NCBI RefSeq assembly: GCF_000430805.1
Contig: NZ_AUMS01000008.1
Coordinates: 218,047 to 282,046, forward strand
Origin: Chitinilyticum aquatile DSM 21506
Lineage (GTDB): Bacteria; Pseudomonadota; Gammaproteobacteria; Burkholderiales; Chitinibacteraceae
Direction: 5' to 3'
DNA length: 64,000 nucleotides
The notes beneath the pieces were generated by a model. That model searched no databases. It was given only the letters and a program-made list of their open reading frames with translations, and had not been told where the DNA came from. The position numbers and the translations under genes are program-made. Below are positions 1 to 8,017 of the stretch, piece after piece. The number at the start of each line of letters is the position of its first letter. The first letter of the stretch is position 1.

Positions 1-897
1 CTGCCGCAGCAGGCGGCCTGGCGCCGCGTGGCCTGCCCGTATTGCCATGTACTGGTCACGCGCAATCCGTCGCTGGTCGAGCGCAGCCATTTTCAGGCAG
101 CGCTGCGCAGGCAAGCAGCCGAGCATGCGCGGCTGAATCCCGAATTCGTGCTCGAGGGCGCGCCGTGCCGGCTGATTGCGCCGCTGGGATCGGGCGAAAC
201 GGCCAGCATCTGGCAGGCCGAGCGCCTGACGGCCTACCCGGAGCGCATCACGCTGAAGATTGCGCACGATGCCAGCGGCGCGGCACAACTGGACGCCGAA
301 GCACAGCACCTGCAGAACCTGCTCGCACGCGATGGCCCCGGCAGCGCGTATTACAGCCGGCGCATCCCGCAACTGGTGGCACAAGGGCAGTATCAGGGCC
401 GGCGCGTGCTGGCCTGGCGTGTACCACCGGGTTACTGGGGCAGCATGGCGGCGGTGCTGCGTCATCAGCCCGCCGGCATCCGGTCTGAGCATGCGGTGTG
501 GATCTGGCGACGCGTGCTCGACATTCTGGGCTATCTGCACAACAACGGGCTGGCGCACGGCGCCTTGAGCGCTGATCACTGGCTGGTGCAGCCGCGCGAC
601 CACGGCGTGATGCTGATCGGCTGGCGCCATCTGCACTCGGCCGAGCCTTCGGATGCAGCGCGCGATCTGCAGCAAAGCGCGTGGACCATTCGCCAGCTGC
701 TCAATCCGTCTGACACAGAGCCCCCCGCCTTGCGCGCCGACCTGCCCGCACCGCTGGCGGATTTGCTGGCCAGCGCCAGCGACTACGCATGGTGCCGCAG
801 CACCACGGCCCCCGCGCTGGATGCCTTGCTGAAAGACCGGGCGCGACAGGCATTTGGTCCGCCGCGCTTCATTCCCTTTTCCCCAACCCGCTTCTGA
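1..897 (+). CDS. Protein pseudokinase, 5' end outside window
   Basis: The frame is open to the left edge; the first internal start is a GTG at 28, but the true start probably lies upstream, so this is 5'-partial. It has a kinase-like fold. A glycine-rich loop LGSGETASIW starts at base 184, the ATP-anchoring lysine of TLKIA is at 256, and an EAQHL stretch fits helix C. The catalytic loop at 556 reads HGALSADHW instead of HxDxxxxN, and the DFG position at 616 reads IGW. Catalytic Asp, Asn and metal-binding Asp are all replaced, so phosphotransfer is unlikely and a scaffold or nucleotide-sensing role is inferred. A CPYC pair near the N-terminus could be half of a zinc site. The vWA gene follows after 12 bases, so the two are probably co-transcribed. 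Function unknown. Confidence 0.75.
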   Translation: MPQQAAWRRVACPYCHVLVTRNPSLVERSHFQAALRRQAAEHARLNPEFVLEGAPCRLIAPLGSGETASIWQAERLTAYPERITLKIAHDASGAAQLDAEAQHLQNLLARDGPGSAYYSRRIPQLVAQGQYQGRRVLAWRVPPGYWGSMAAVLRHQPAGIRSEHAVWIWRRVLDILGYLHNNGLAHGALSADHWLVQPRDHGVMLIGWRHLHSAEPSDAARDLQQSAWTIRQLLNPSDTEPPALRADLPAPLADLLASASDYAWCRSTTAPALDALLKDRARQAFGPPRFIPFSPTRF

Positions 898-909
898 CAA
901 GGACTTGCC

Positions 910-1890
910 ATGGGTTACGGTAATTACTCGCACGCTGCGCACTCCGCGCTGATCGCCGACCGCGCACACCAGTCGCGTGATGAAGTCTTCGCCCAGACAC
1001 AGTGCCACGCACTGATGAATCCGCAGGGGCTGAAAGTGCGCGAAGCGCGTGACAGTGCCGACCATCCAGATTCGGTGCCAATTGCCTTTGCACTCGATGT
1101 CACCGGCTCGATGGGTCACATCCCCGATCTGCTTGCACGGCAGGAACTGCCGGGGTTCATGAAACTGCTGCAGGATTTCGGCATCGCGCACCCGCAACTG
1201 CTGTTCATGGCGATTGGTGATGCCACCAGCGACGATGCGCCACTGCAGGTCGGCCAGTTCGAATCGACCGCCGAGCTGATGGATCAGTGGCTGACCTGGA
1301 GCTACCTCGAAGGCGGCGGCGGCGGCCAGAACCACGAGAGCTACGAGCTGGCTTTCTATATTGCCGCCCAGCACACCGACCACGATCACTGGAATCAGCG
1401 CGGCAAGAAGGGCTATCTGTTTCTGACCGGCGACGAGCTGCCCTACCCCTATGTGTCGAAGCATCAGGTCGGCAGCCTGATCGGCGACCAGCTCGACGAA
1501 GACCTGCCGATTGCCGAGGTGATTGCCGCCGCCGCCGAGCGCTACCACCTGTACTTCCTGATTCCGGCGCTCAACCGGCGCGAAAATTGCGAAAAACCGT
1601 GGCGGCAGTTGCTGGGCGACCATGTGATCTGCCTGGAAGACCCGCAGGACACCTGCGCCGTCGCCGCCGCGCTGATCGCGCAGAACGAAGGCGTACTCAG
1701 CGGTGCCGACCGCATTGCTCAGGCGCTTTCCGCCAGCGGCATGCCCGGCGAGCGCATTGGCGCAGTCATCCGTGCTGTCGAAGGCAGCACTTCGCTGTTC
1801 GCCGCCGGCGACCAGGATGCCGCACAGGCGCACGACAGCCCCGGCGCACCGGCCAAGCCCACTTCGTGGTGGAAAAAACTGTTTGGCTGA
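910..1890 (+). CDS. von Willebrand factor A domain protein
   Basis: A 326-aa cytoplasmic protein with no signal peptide. A vWA domain begins near residue 57 with the MIDAS motif DVTGSMG (DxTxS type), expected to bind a divalent metal and a partner protein. A glycine run (GGGGG) followed by HESYELA and the segment GYLFLTGDE are further domain landmarks. The N-terminus, beginning MGYGNYS, looks like a family-specific extension, and the C-terminus is a low-complexity tail ending in a WWKKLF patch. It lies between a pseudokinase gene and a PurA-like gene with 12-base and slightly overlapping junctions, so the three probably act together. The actual partner or substrate is unknown. Confidence 0.85.
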   Translation: MGYGNYSHAAHSALIADRAHQSRDEVFAQTQCHALMNPQGLKVREARDSADHPDSVPIAFALDVTGSMGHIPDLLARQELPGFMKLLQDFGIAHPQLLFMAIGDATSDDAPLQVGQFESTAELMDQWLTWSYLEGGGGGQNHESYELAFYIAAQHTDHDHWNQRGKKGYLFLTGDELPYPYVSKHQVGSLIGDQLDEDLPIAEVIAAAAERYHLYFLIPALNRRENCEKPWRQLLGDHVICLEDPQDTCAVAAALIAQNEGVLSGADRIAQALSASGMPGERIGAVIRAVEGSTSLFAAGDQDAAQAHDSPGAPAKPTSWWKKLFG

Positions 1891-3181
1891 GACGGTAACG
1901 CCCCGGCTGCTGACGGTATTCGGGCTGGGCTTTGGCGATTGCGGCAAGGGGCGCTTTGTCGACGCGCTCGCAGCCCGGCTCGACGCGCACACCGTCGTGC
2001 GCTACAACGGTGGCGGTCAGGCCGGTCATACCGTGGTGCTGGATGACGGCCGCAGCCACATCTTTGCGCAGTTTGCTGCGGCCAGCTTCCTTCCCGGCGT
2101 GCATACCGTGCTCGCCGCCCCCTTTGTCCTGCATCCCGGCGGCATGCTGCACGAAGCCGCGCTGCTGGCCGGAAAAGGCTGCCCGCCACTGTGGCCACGC
2201 CTGCTCATCGACGCGGCCTGCCGCGTCACTACCCCCTGGCTGCAGGCCGCCGGGCGCTGGCGCGAACTCCGCCGCGGCACCGCGGCGCATGGCAGCTGCG
2301 GCATCGGCTTTGGTGCCACGGTTGAATTGTCGCTCACCCAGCCGGACGCCAGCCTGAGCTATGGCGAGCTGCTCGACTCAACCGTAACGCTGGCCAAACT
2401 GCAGCGCCAGCGCGAGCTGCTGCAAGACGAATTTGCCGGCGACGAACGCTTCGCCACGGAACTCGCCGCACTGCTGGATATCGCCCTGCCCCGGCGCTGG
2501 CTGCGGCAGGTGCGCGAACTCCTCGCGATCAGCCCGCCCGCCAGCCCTGCGCAGATCAGCCGGCAACTGCAGCGGCCCGGCCACGTCATTTTCGAGGGAG
2601 CGCAGGGCATGCTGCTGGATGAGCACTACGGCTTCCATCCGCACACTACCTGGAGCAGCACCGGCCCGCAGGCCGCCGCCCAAGTCGCGCGGCACTACGG
2701 ACTCGACGAACCGCATGCGCATTACGGTGCGCTGCGCAGCTACTTCACCCGTCACGGCGCGGGGCCGCTGCCCAGCGAAGACCCGGCGCTGGACGTACTG
2801 GCCGAGCCACACAATGCCGACACCGGCTGGCAGGGCCGCTTTCGCCGCGGCCATTTCGACGCAGTACTGCTGCACTACGCCCTGGCCTGCGCCGGCACAG
2901 TCGACGGCCTGCTGCTCAGCCATGCCGATGCACTGGATCGCGCTACGATCAACTGGTGCGACGCCTACGAGATCGACGGGCAGCGCCAGCAGACACTCCC
3001 CGTTCCAGCGACACTCAACGAGCAGGCCGCACTTACCAATCTGCTGCAACATGCACGCCTGGCAGCCTGTGAACGGATTGCGGATTGCAAGGCGCTGATT
3101 GAGCGTCTGGAATCCAGCTTCAGCCTGCAGCTTATTGCCAGCAGCGACGGTGCGGAGCGCAGCGCTTTGCACTGGTGGTGA
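1883..3181 (+). CDS. Divergent adenylosuccinate synthetase-like protein
   Basis: About 432 aa, the usual PurA length. The start is taken as TTG at 1883, overlapping the vWA stop; no ATG lies close to the first motif, and GGTGG at 1868-1872 may serve as ribosome-binding site. PurA landmarks are recognisable: a P-loop-like GDCGKGR (residues 18-24), AGHT with the catalytic-type His49, FEGAQGMLLD, a TTWSSTG segment and TRHGAGPLPSED. Several ligand positions differ from classical PurA: the Glu of GDEGKG is Cys, the Asn of NAGHT is Gln, and the TKLD-like guanine motif is SHAD. I therefore infer altered substrate or nucleotide specificity and do not call it purA. It is the last gene of the pseudokinase-vWA operon. 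Confidence 0.8.
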   Translation: MAETVTPRLLTVFGLGFGDCGKGRFVDALAARLDAHTVVRYNGGGQAGHTVVLDDGRSHIFAQFAAASFLPGVHTVLAAPFVLHPGGMLHEAALLAGKGCPPLWPRLLIDAACRVTTPWLQAAGRWRELRRGTAAHGSCGIGFGATVELSLTQPDASLSYGELLDSTVTLAKLQRQRELLQDEFAGDERFATELAALLDIALPRRWLRQVRELLAISPPASPAQISRQLQRPGHVIFEGAQGMLLDEHYGFHPHTTWSSTGPQAAAQVARHYGLDEPHAHYGALRSYFTRHGAGPLPSEDPALDVLAEPHNADTGWQGRFRRGHFDAVLLHYALACAGTVDGLLLSHADALDRATINWCDAYEIDGQRQQTLPVPATLNEQAALTNLLQHARLAACERIADCKALIERLESSFSLQLIASSDGAERSALHWW

Positions 3182-3206
3182 AACTCCGCCGGCATCAGGA
3201 CGAACT

Positions 3207-3226
3207 GTGCAAATCCGGAAATTTGC
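3207..3226. promoter_or_regulatory. Short inverted repeat after PurA-like gene
   Basis: TGCAAAT and ATTTGCA form a 7-bp inverted repeat around a 6-base centre, in the 140-base gap between the PurA-like gene and pldA. No T-run follows, so it is a weak terminator at best; an operator is equally possible. A TATGAT hexamer at 3290-3295 could be the -10 box of pldA. Confidence 0.3.
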
Positions 3227-3321
3227 AGTGAATGTTGCAGCAGGATGAGGAATTCACACGGCGTTGCAATCAGGTCCCGCAGCACCGCTATGATGGATGC
3301 CTGTGCAGATTGCAGGGGTGG

Positions 3322-4413
3322 ATGATGAAAAAGATGCTGATACTGGCCGGCCTGTTTGGCGCCGGCGCGCACGCGGCGGATCTGGCGACTTGCCAGCGCA
3401 TTCGCGACAATGGCGAGCGGCTCGCCTGCTATGACGCACTGGCACGCGAGGACAGCACGGCGAAGCTCGCGAAAAACGAGCCTGATACAACCGCCATCCT
3501 GCCGCAGCCAGCGACTACGGAAACACCGCTTGCCGCGATCACCCCGGAAGAACAGGCGCCCATCCTCGCCGGGGCTGGCCTAGGCAAACAGGGGGATGCG
3601 TTTTCGCAGCGCTGGGAGCTTGATGCCTCTGATCAGAAAGGCATTTTCAACATCAGGCCACACATGCCGGTGTATCTGCTGCCCGTCTCGTGGCGGCAGA
3701 ATGTGAATCGCCAGCCCTGCTCGAGCAATCCGCGCAATTGCGCCAGCGCCCCGGAAGACAGCTACAAGAATATCGAAGCCAAATTCCAGCTCTCTTTCAA
3801 AACCAAACTGTGGGAAGACGCCCTGGGGTCGGATATCGACCTGTGGGCCGCCTATACCCAGCAGAGCTACTGGCAGGTGTACGACACAGAAAACTCGTCG
3901 CCTTTCCGCGAAACGGATTACCAGCCGGAAGTCTGGGCCACCATTCCCGTGCAGTGGGGACCGCAATGGCTGCAGCTGCGAATGATCAATCTTGGCCTCG
4001 TGCATCAGTCCAATGGCCAGACGCTGCCGCTGTCGCGTTCATGGAACCGGGCCTATGCCAGTTTCGGGCTGACGTCGGGCGATCTCTCGGTCATCGTCAA
4101 ACCCTGGTGGCGCCTGCCCGAAGACGCAGCCGACGACGACAACCCCGACATCAGTGATTACAGCGGGCGGCTGGAAACGCTCTGGGTCTACCCCTGGCGC
4201 GACCATCTCTTCTCGCTGACCTGGCGCAACAATCTGAAGTTTGCGTCCGCCACGCCGAACCGCTCGTACTGGCAATTCGAATGGGCATTCCCGCTGGCGG
4301 GCAGCCTGCACGGCTATGTCCAGGCCTTTGATGGCTGGGGCGATTCGCTGCAGAACTACAACTTCAGAAATCGCGGCATCAGCGCCGGCATTTCACTGGT
4401 GAACTGGCAGTGA
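3322..4413 (+). CDS. pldA: Outer membrane phospholipase A (OMPLA)
   Basis: A 363-aa precursor starting at ATG 3322, just after AGGGGTGG. A short Sec signal peptide (MMKKMLILAGLFGAGAHA) precedes a proline/threonine-rich linker and a beta-barrel region rich in alternating aromatic residues. The active-site segment HQSNGQ matches the His-x-Ser-Asn catalytic motif of OMPLA, and NFRNRGISAGISL ends the last strands. OMPLA hydrolyses phospholipids that reach the outer leaflet of the outer membrane and is Ca2+-dependent and active as a dimer. It is monocistronic, between the PurA-like gene and a 112-base gap. The N-terminal extension before the barrel is longer than in E. coli PldA, as often in betaproteobacteria. 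Confidence 0.93.
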   Translation: MMKKMLILAGLFGAGAHAADLATCQRIRDNGERLACYDALAREDSTAKLAKNEPDTTAILPQPATTETPLAAITPEEQAPILAGAGLGKQGDAFSQRWELDASDQKGIFNIRPHMPVYLLPVSWRQNVNRQPCSSNPRNCASAPEDSYKNIEAKFQLSFKTKLWEDALGSDIDLWAAYTQQSYWQVYDTENSSPFRETDYQPEVWATIPVQWGPQWLQLRMINLGLVHQSNGQTLPLSRSWNRAYASFGLTSGDLSVIVKPWWRLPEDAADDDNPDISDYSGRLETLWVYPWRDHLFSLTWRNNLKFASATPNRSYWQFEWAFPLAGSLHGYVQAFDGWGDSLQNYNFRNRGISAGISLVNWQ

Positions 4414-4525
4414 GCTCCCGGCAATACAATGTCGCCTTTTATCCTAATCAAGTCCATAACCGTTATTTTTAAAAGGCCATGACACAAATAGACTGGTCGT
4501 ACTTTAACCCAACAAGGAAACCGTC

Positions 4526-5077
4526 ATGGCCAGTGCATTGCTTGTAATCGACGTCCAGCAATCGTTCGAACATCTGCCCTTCTGGTCAGAAGATGACCTG
4601 CCGGCCTATCAGGCCGCCCAAACGGCGCTGATCCAGGGCTGCCGCGCCCGTCGCGTGCCGGTGGTGCAGGTGTTCCACCACAACCTCGCAAGCGATTCGC
4701 TCTTCAACCCGGCCAACGGGCGGTGCGTCGCACAGGACTGGCTGCCCAAGGAACACGACCATCGCGTGGTCAAGCACGTGCATAACGCGCTCACCGACAG
4801 CGGGCTGGACGTGTGGCTGCGCCGGCAGGGGGTTGATCACCTGATCATCAGCGGCATGCGCACCGAGCAGTGCTGTGAAACGACCGCACGAGTGGCCAGC
4901 GACCTGGGTTACCGCGTCGATTTCGTCAGCGAAGCCACCCTGACCTTTGCCATGCGCCATCCCGACGGCCGCGAGTTCAGTGCGGCCGAGATCAGGGCAC
5001 GCACCGAACTGGTACTCGACGGCCGCTTCGCCCGGGTGTGCACCGTGGCCGAGTGTCTTGAATCACTGGAGCACTGA
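4526..5077 (+). CDS. Isochorismatase-family cysteine hydrolase
   Basis: A 183-aa cytoplasmic protein of the isochorismatase-like fold. The catalytic triad of the family can be assigned: Asp in LLVIDVQ (residue 9), Lys in VVKHVHNA, and the nucleophilic Cys in SGMRTEQCCETTAR. The substrate cannot be read from the sequence; relatives hydrolyse nicotinamide, N-carbamoyl compounds or isochorismate. AAGGA lies upstream of the start. Its stop overlaps the ATG of the next gene (ATGA), so it is translationally coupled to an AraC-type regulator with a GATase1 domain, which may control it. Confidence 0.88.
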   Translation: MASALLVIDVQQSFEHLPFWSEDDLPAYQAAQTALIQGCRARRVPVVQVFHHNLASDSLFNPANGRCVAQDWLPKEHDHRVVKHVHNALTDSGLDVWLRRQGVDHLIISGMRTEQCCETTARVASDLGYRVDFVSEATLTFAMRHPDGREFSAAEIRARTELVLDGRFARVCTVAECLESLEH

Positions 5078-6027
5078 TGCCGCGCGACGTGTGGTTCGTC
5101 TTGCCCGCCGGCACCTTGCTGCTCGATCTGGCCGGGCCGGCGGAAGTGTTCCGGCTGGCTGGTGGCGGGCATTACCGGCTGCACTTTGCCGCAGCGCAGA
5201 CGGAGCTCGCCAGCAGCGTCGGACTGCAGTTCACGCAGCTCGCGCCGCTGCCGGTCTCACCGGCAGAGGGTTCACTGCTGCTGATTCCCGGCTGCCAGAG
5301 CCAGGCAGACCGGGTGGATGACGTCGCGCTGGTCCACTGGCTGGCCGGGCTGCGCGATGCACCTGTCGAATTTGCCAGCGTCTGCGCCGGCGCGTTTTTC
5401 CTGGGCGCAGCCGGCCTGCTCGATGGGCGGCGCTGCACGACGCATTTCTCGCTGACCGACGCGCTGGCGCGCCGCTTTCCGCGGGCGCAGGTCGAAGCCG
5501 AACGGCTGTTTGTGCATGATGCGCCGGTGCTGAGCAGCGCCGGCATCAGCTCGGGCATCGATCTGGCACTGGACATCGTTGCGCGCGATTGCGGGCCGGT
5601 CATCGCCTGCGAGGTCGCCCGGCAGGCCGTGCTCTATTTCAGGCGCGGCAGCAATGACCCGCAACTCTCTCCCTGGCTGGCACACCGCAACCACCTCCAT
5701 CCCGGGGTTCATCGCACCCAGCAGGCCATGGCAGAACGGCCCGAGGAGCGCTGGAGCAGCGCGGAGCTGGCGGCACTGGCCCACGTCGGCCCGCGCCAGC
5801 TGCAGCGCCTGTTCGCCGAACACGCCGGCATCTCGCCGAAAAGCTACCTGACTCGTCTGCGCATGGCGCGGGCGCGCCAGTTGCTGGCTGACACGCAGCT
5901 CCCGATCGAGCGGATTGCCGAACAGTGCGGCTACGCCAGCGCCCGCGAGTTCCGTCATGCCTGGGCACAGCAGTGCGAGCACAGCCCGGCCGAGTGGCGG
6001 GCGATGCCTGTGCCACCGGGCTTCTGA
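5077..6027 (+). CDS. GlxA-family transcriptional regulator (GATase1-like + AraC HTH)
   Basis: 316 aa. Residues 1-170 form a DJ-1/PfpI-like class I glutamine amidotransferase fold, with a Cys at the nucleophile elbow (FASVCAGAFFLG). Residues ~210-310 are an AraC/XylS double helix-turn-helix with the signature RLRMARARQLLADT and IAEQCGYASAREFRHAW. Such proteins are transcription activators, often of amine or amino-acid catabolic genes, and the amidotransferase fold senses the ligand. Coupling to the cysteine hydrolase gene by a 1-base overlap suggests a shared regulatory circuit. The target genes are unknown. Confidence 0.9.
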   Translation: MPRDVWFVLPAGTLLLDLAGPAEVFRLAGGGHYRLHFAAAQTELASSVGLQFTQLAPLPVSPAEGSLLLIPGCQSQADRVDDVALVHWLAGLRDAPVEFASVCAGAFFLGAAGLLDGRRCTTHFSLTDALARRFPRAQVEAERLFVHDAPVLSSAGISSGIDLALDIVARDCGPVIACEVARQAVLYFRRGSNDPQLSPWLAHRNHLHPGVHRTQQAMAERPEERWSSAELAALAHVGPRQLQRLFAEHAGISPKSYLTRLRMARARQLLADTQLPIERIAEQCGYASAREFRHAWAQQCEHSPAEWRAMPVPPGF

Positions 6028-6065
6028 ACGGCATCTGTACCGGTTTTTTTCACATCTCACTGTGC

Positions 6066-6094
6066 TTGACGCAGGGCAGCAAGCGGAGAAGAAT
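6066..6094 (+). promoter_or_regulatory. Candidate sigma-70 promoter
   Basis: TTGACG at 6066-6071, a 17-base spacer and AAGAAT at 6089-6094 (5/6 and 4/6 matches to consensus). It lies 39 bases after the regulator stop and would start a transcript near 6101 that ends at the terminator at 6172-6194. Confidence 0.4.
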
Positions 6095-6100
6095 CAATCA

Positions 6101-6194
6101 CAGTTTCACAGCGCCGATTTGAAAGCCCAGCTTGCAGGGCGCTGCCAATAAATGCTGCTAAAGCGTGCGCGACCTGCGCGACGCAGGTTTTTTT
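6101..6194 (+). ncRNA. Candidate small RNA of about 95 nt
   Basis: Inferred only from a promoter-like pair (6066-6094) and a strong intrinsic terminator (6172-6194) enclosing a region with no convincing protein-coding frame. The transcript would carry the first copy of a 20-base direct repeat (6146-6165) whose second copy (6245-6264) sits in the leader of the next gene. I do not recognise a known RNA family. It could instead be the 3' UTR of the upstream regulator. Confidence 0.35.
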
Positions 6195-6264
6195 GTTTCC
6201 GGTTTTGTATCACGCGCCGTTTAAGCGACAACTTCCAGGGCGCGCAATAAATGCTGCTAAAGCG
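6146..6264. repeat. Two-copy direct repeat, about 30 bp
   Basis: An identical 20-base core (CAATAAATGCTGCTAAAGCG) occurs at 6146-6165 and 6245-6264, 99 bases apart. Each copy is preceded by CAGGGCGC, so the similarity extends to about 30 bases. One copy is before and one after the terminator at 6172-6194. The region upstream of the hypothetical gene at 6318 has no other explanation. Confidence 0.8.
6172..6194 (+). terminator. Intrinsic terminator
   Basis: ACCTGCG, a 3-base loop CGA, CGCAGGT, then a run of T. The 7-bp GC-rich stem and T-tract read on the plus strand. Confidence 0.8.
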
Positions 6265-6317
6265 ACGGTTGGGCCCGACCTGACCGACTTTCACCGAAAG
6301 CTGTTCAGGAGACGACC

Positions 6318-6632
6318 ATGTACGATTGCCATATTGCCGACGATATTGTGCCCACCCTCCGCACGCCCCAGAGCATCCGCATCAGCCAGCGGGCCTTGCC
6401 GCAACGCAGCTTCCGCCGTGCCTGCCTGACACTGGCCGCCCCGGCCGGCTTGGCCGCGCTGCAACTGAACAAGGCCTTTGCCGCCGCCAGCAGTCTGGGG
6501 CTGGCACTGGTGCAGCACGATAACGGCCACATCGATGTGCTGGACCTGGGGCTGGAAGAAGCGCTGCTGTTTGCCCGCCGCTTTCCGGAACTGCTGGTCC
6601 GCTACGAACCCGCGCGCCCCTGGGTGCGCTAA
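6318..6632 (+). CDS. Hypothetical protein, 104 aa
   Basis: Not recognised. A good ribosome-binding site (CAGGAGACG) precedes the ATG. There is no clear signal peptide: a basic stretch (RALPQRSFRRACL) leads into a mildly hydrophobic alanine-rich segment (LAAPAGLAALQL), which resembles a Tat-like arrangement only superficially. The C-terminal half is acidic and leucine-rich. It is followed after 35 bases by the MATE exporter gene, so the two may be co-transcribed. The leader carries one copy of the direct repeat at 6245-6264. Confidence 0.6.
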   Translation: MYDCHIADDIVPTLRTPQSIRISQRALPQRSFRRACLTLAAPAGLAALQLNKAFAAASSLGLALVQHDNGHIDVLDLGLEEALLFARRFPELLVRYEPARPWVR

Positions 6633-6667
6633 CCCGCTCTCATGCCGAGGGCGACGATGGAGCCCTC

Positions 6668-8017
6668 ATGCCCTTGCAGAAACGCCTTGCCGATTCGCGG
6701 CTGACTTGGACACTGGCCTGGCCACTGATCATCAGCCAGCTGGCCGGCACCGGCCTCGCCTTTATCGACGCGACCATGGCTGGCCATGCCTCGGCGGCCG
6801 ATCTGGCGGTGGTTTCCGTCGGCTCATCGCTGTGGATTACCGGGCTGGTGTCGATGATGGGCCTGCTGCTGGCGATCAGCCCGCTGGTTGCACACAAGGT
6901 TGGCGAAGGCAAGATCGATGCGATCGCACATCTGGTGCAGCAGGCACTCTGGCAGGGTATTGCCGTGGGGCTCTTTTTCTTCATGGCTTTCCTGATCATC
7001 GGTCCATGGGTATACCCGTACCTGGGGCTGGAACCCGCAGTTGCCGAGAAAGCCAGCCACTTCCTTGCCGCCGTCGGTTTCGGCATGCCCGCGCTCGCCA
7101 TCCAGCGCGTGCTGGGCAATTACAGCACGGCCATCCACCAGCCGCGACCGGTAATGGTGATTGCACTCCTGACGCTGCTCCTGAACATTCCGCTGAACTG
7201 GATCTTCGTCTACGGCCATTTTGGCGCGCCGACCATGGGCGGCGTGGGCTGCGGCGTGGCGTCCGCCATCTGTGCCTGGCTTGGAGCCATCATGGCCATG
7301 CTGTGGGTGTGGCGTGCGCCGGCTTACCGGGCGACGCAGCCGTTCCGGAACTGGATCGCCCCGCACTGGAGCACGCAGAAACAGCTGCTGAAACTTGGCC
7401 TGCCGATCGGGCTGGCGTTTCTGGTAGAAGTCAGCGCGTTTTCCGGCGTGGCGCTGCTGCTGGCGCGGCTGGGCAATACGACGGTCGCCGCGCACCAGAT
7501 CGCGCTGAACCTCACGGCGATGATGTTCATGATCCCGATGGGGCTGGGCTCGGCGCTGACTGTCCGCGTGGGACAGGCGCTGGGTGCGGGTGATACCGCG
7601 CAGGCACGCTATATCGGCCACACGGGTCTCCTGATGGGGCTGGCGATTGCAGCCAGCGGCGGCCTGCTGCTGTCCCTCGGCGGCCATGCGTTGTCGGGCC
7701 TATACACCAGCGACATGCCGGTGCGCGAACTGGCTGCGTCGCTGATGGTGTTTGCGGCGGTGTTCCAGCTGTTCGACGCCAGCCAGGCCATCCTCTCGGG
7801 CATCCTGCGTGGCTACAAGCTCACGCGCGGGCCGATGGTCGCCTACATCCTTGCCTTCTGGCTGGTCGGCCTGCCGCTGGGCTATCTGCTCACCTATGGC
7901 TTTGGTAGCTGGCCGGGCTGGGGTGCTCAGGGCTACTGGCTGGCCCTGGTGGTCGCGCTGGCACTGATTGCGTTGTCATTGCTGTGGCTGTTCCGCCGCG
8001 TCAGCCGCAGGGGCTGA
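6668..8017 (+). CDS. norM: MATE family multidrug efflux pump, NorM-like
   Basis: 449 aa with about 12 hydrophobic segments arranged as two homologous halves, the layout of MATE exporters. The N-terminal segment LAWPLIISQLAGTGLAFIDATMAGHAS is typical of the NorM branch (split here by position: residues ~14-40), and a matching LGLPIGLAFLVEVSAFSG begins the second half near residue 242. These inner-membrane antiporters use Na+ or H+ to export cationic drugs. The last 42 bases overlap the 3' end of a convergent gene on the minus strand. Confidence 0.9.
   Translation: MPLQKRLADSRLTWTLAWPLIISQLAGTGLAFIDATMAGHASAADLAVVSVGSSLWITGLVSMMGLLLAISPLVAHKVGEGKIDAIAHLVQQALWQGIAVGLFFFMAFLIIGPWVYPYLGLEPAVAEKASHFLAAVGFGMPALAIQRVLGNYSTAIHQPRPVMVIALLTLLLNIPLNWIFVYGHFGAPTMGGVGCGVASAICAWLGAIMAMLWVWRAPAYRATQPFRNWIAPHWSTQKQLLKLGLPIGLAFLVEVSAFSGVALLLARLGNTTVAAHQIALNLTAMMFMIPMGLGSALTVRVGQALGAGDTAQARYIGHTGLLMGLAIAASGGLLLSLGGHALSGLYTSDMPVRELAASLMVFAAVFQLFDASQAILSGILRGYKLTRGPMVAYILAFWLVGLPLGYLLTYGFGSWPGWGAQGYWLALVVALALIALSLLWLFRRVSRRG

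Noticed and set aside
6106..6294. A 62-codon minus-strand frame containing RFSSIYW/RFSSIYC twice
   Set aside because: The repeated residues simply translate the direct DNA repeat; no start signal, and it crosses a plus-strand terminator.
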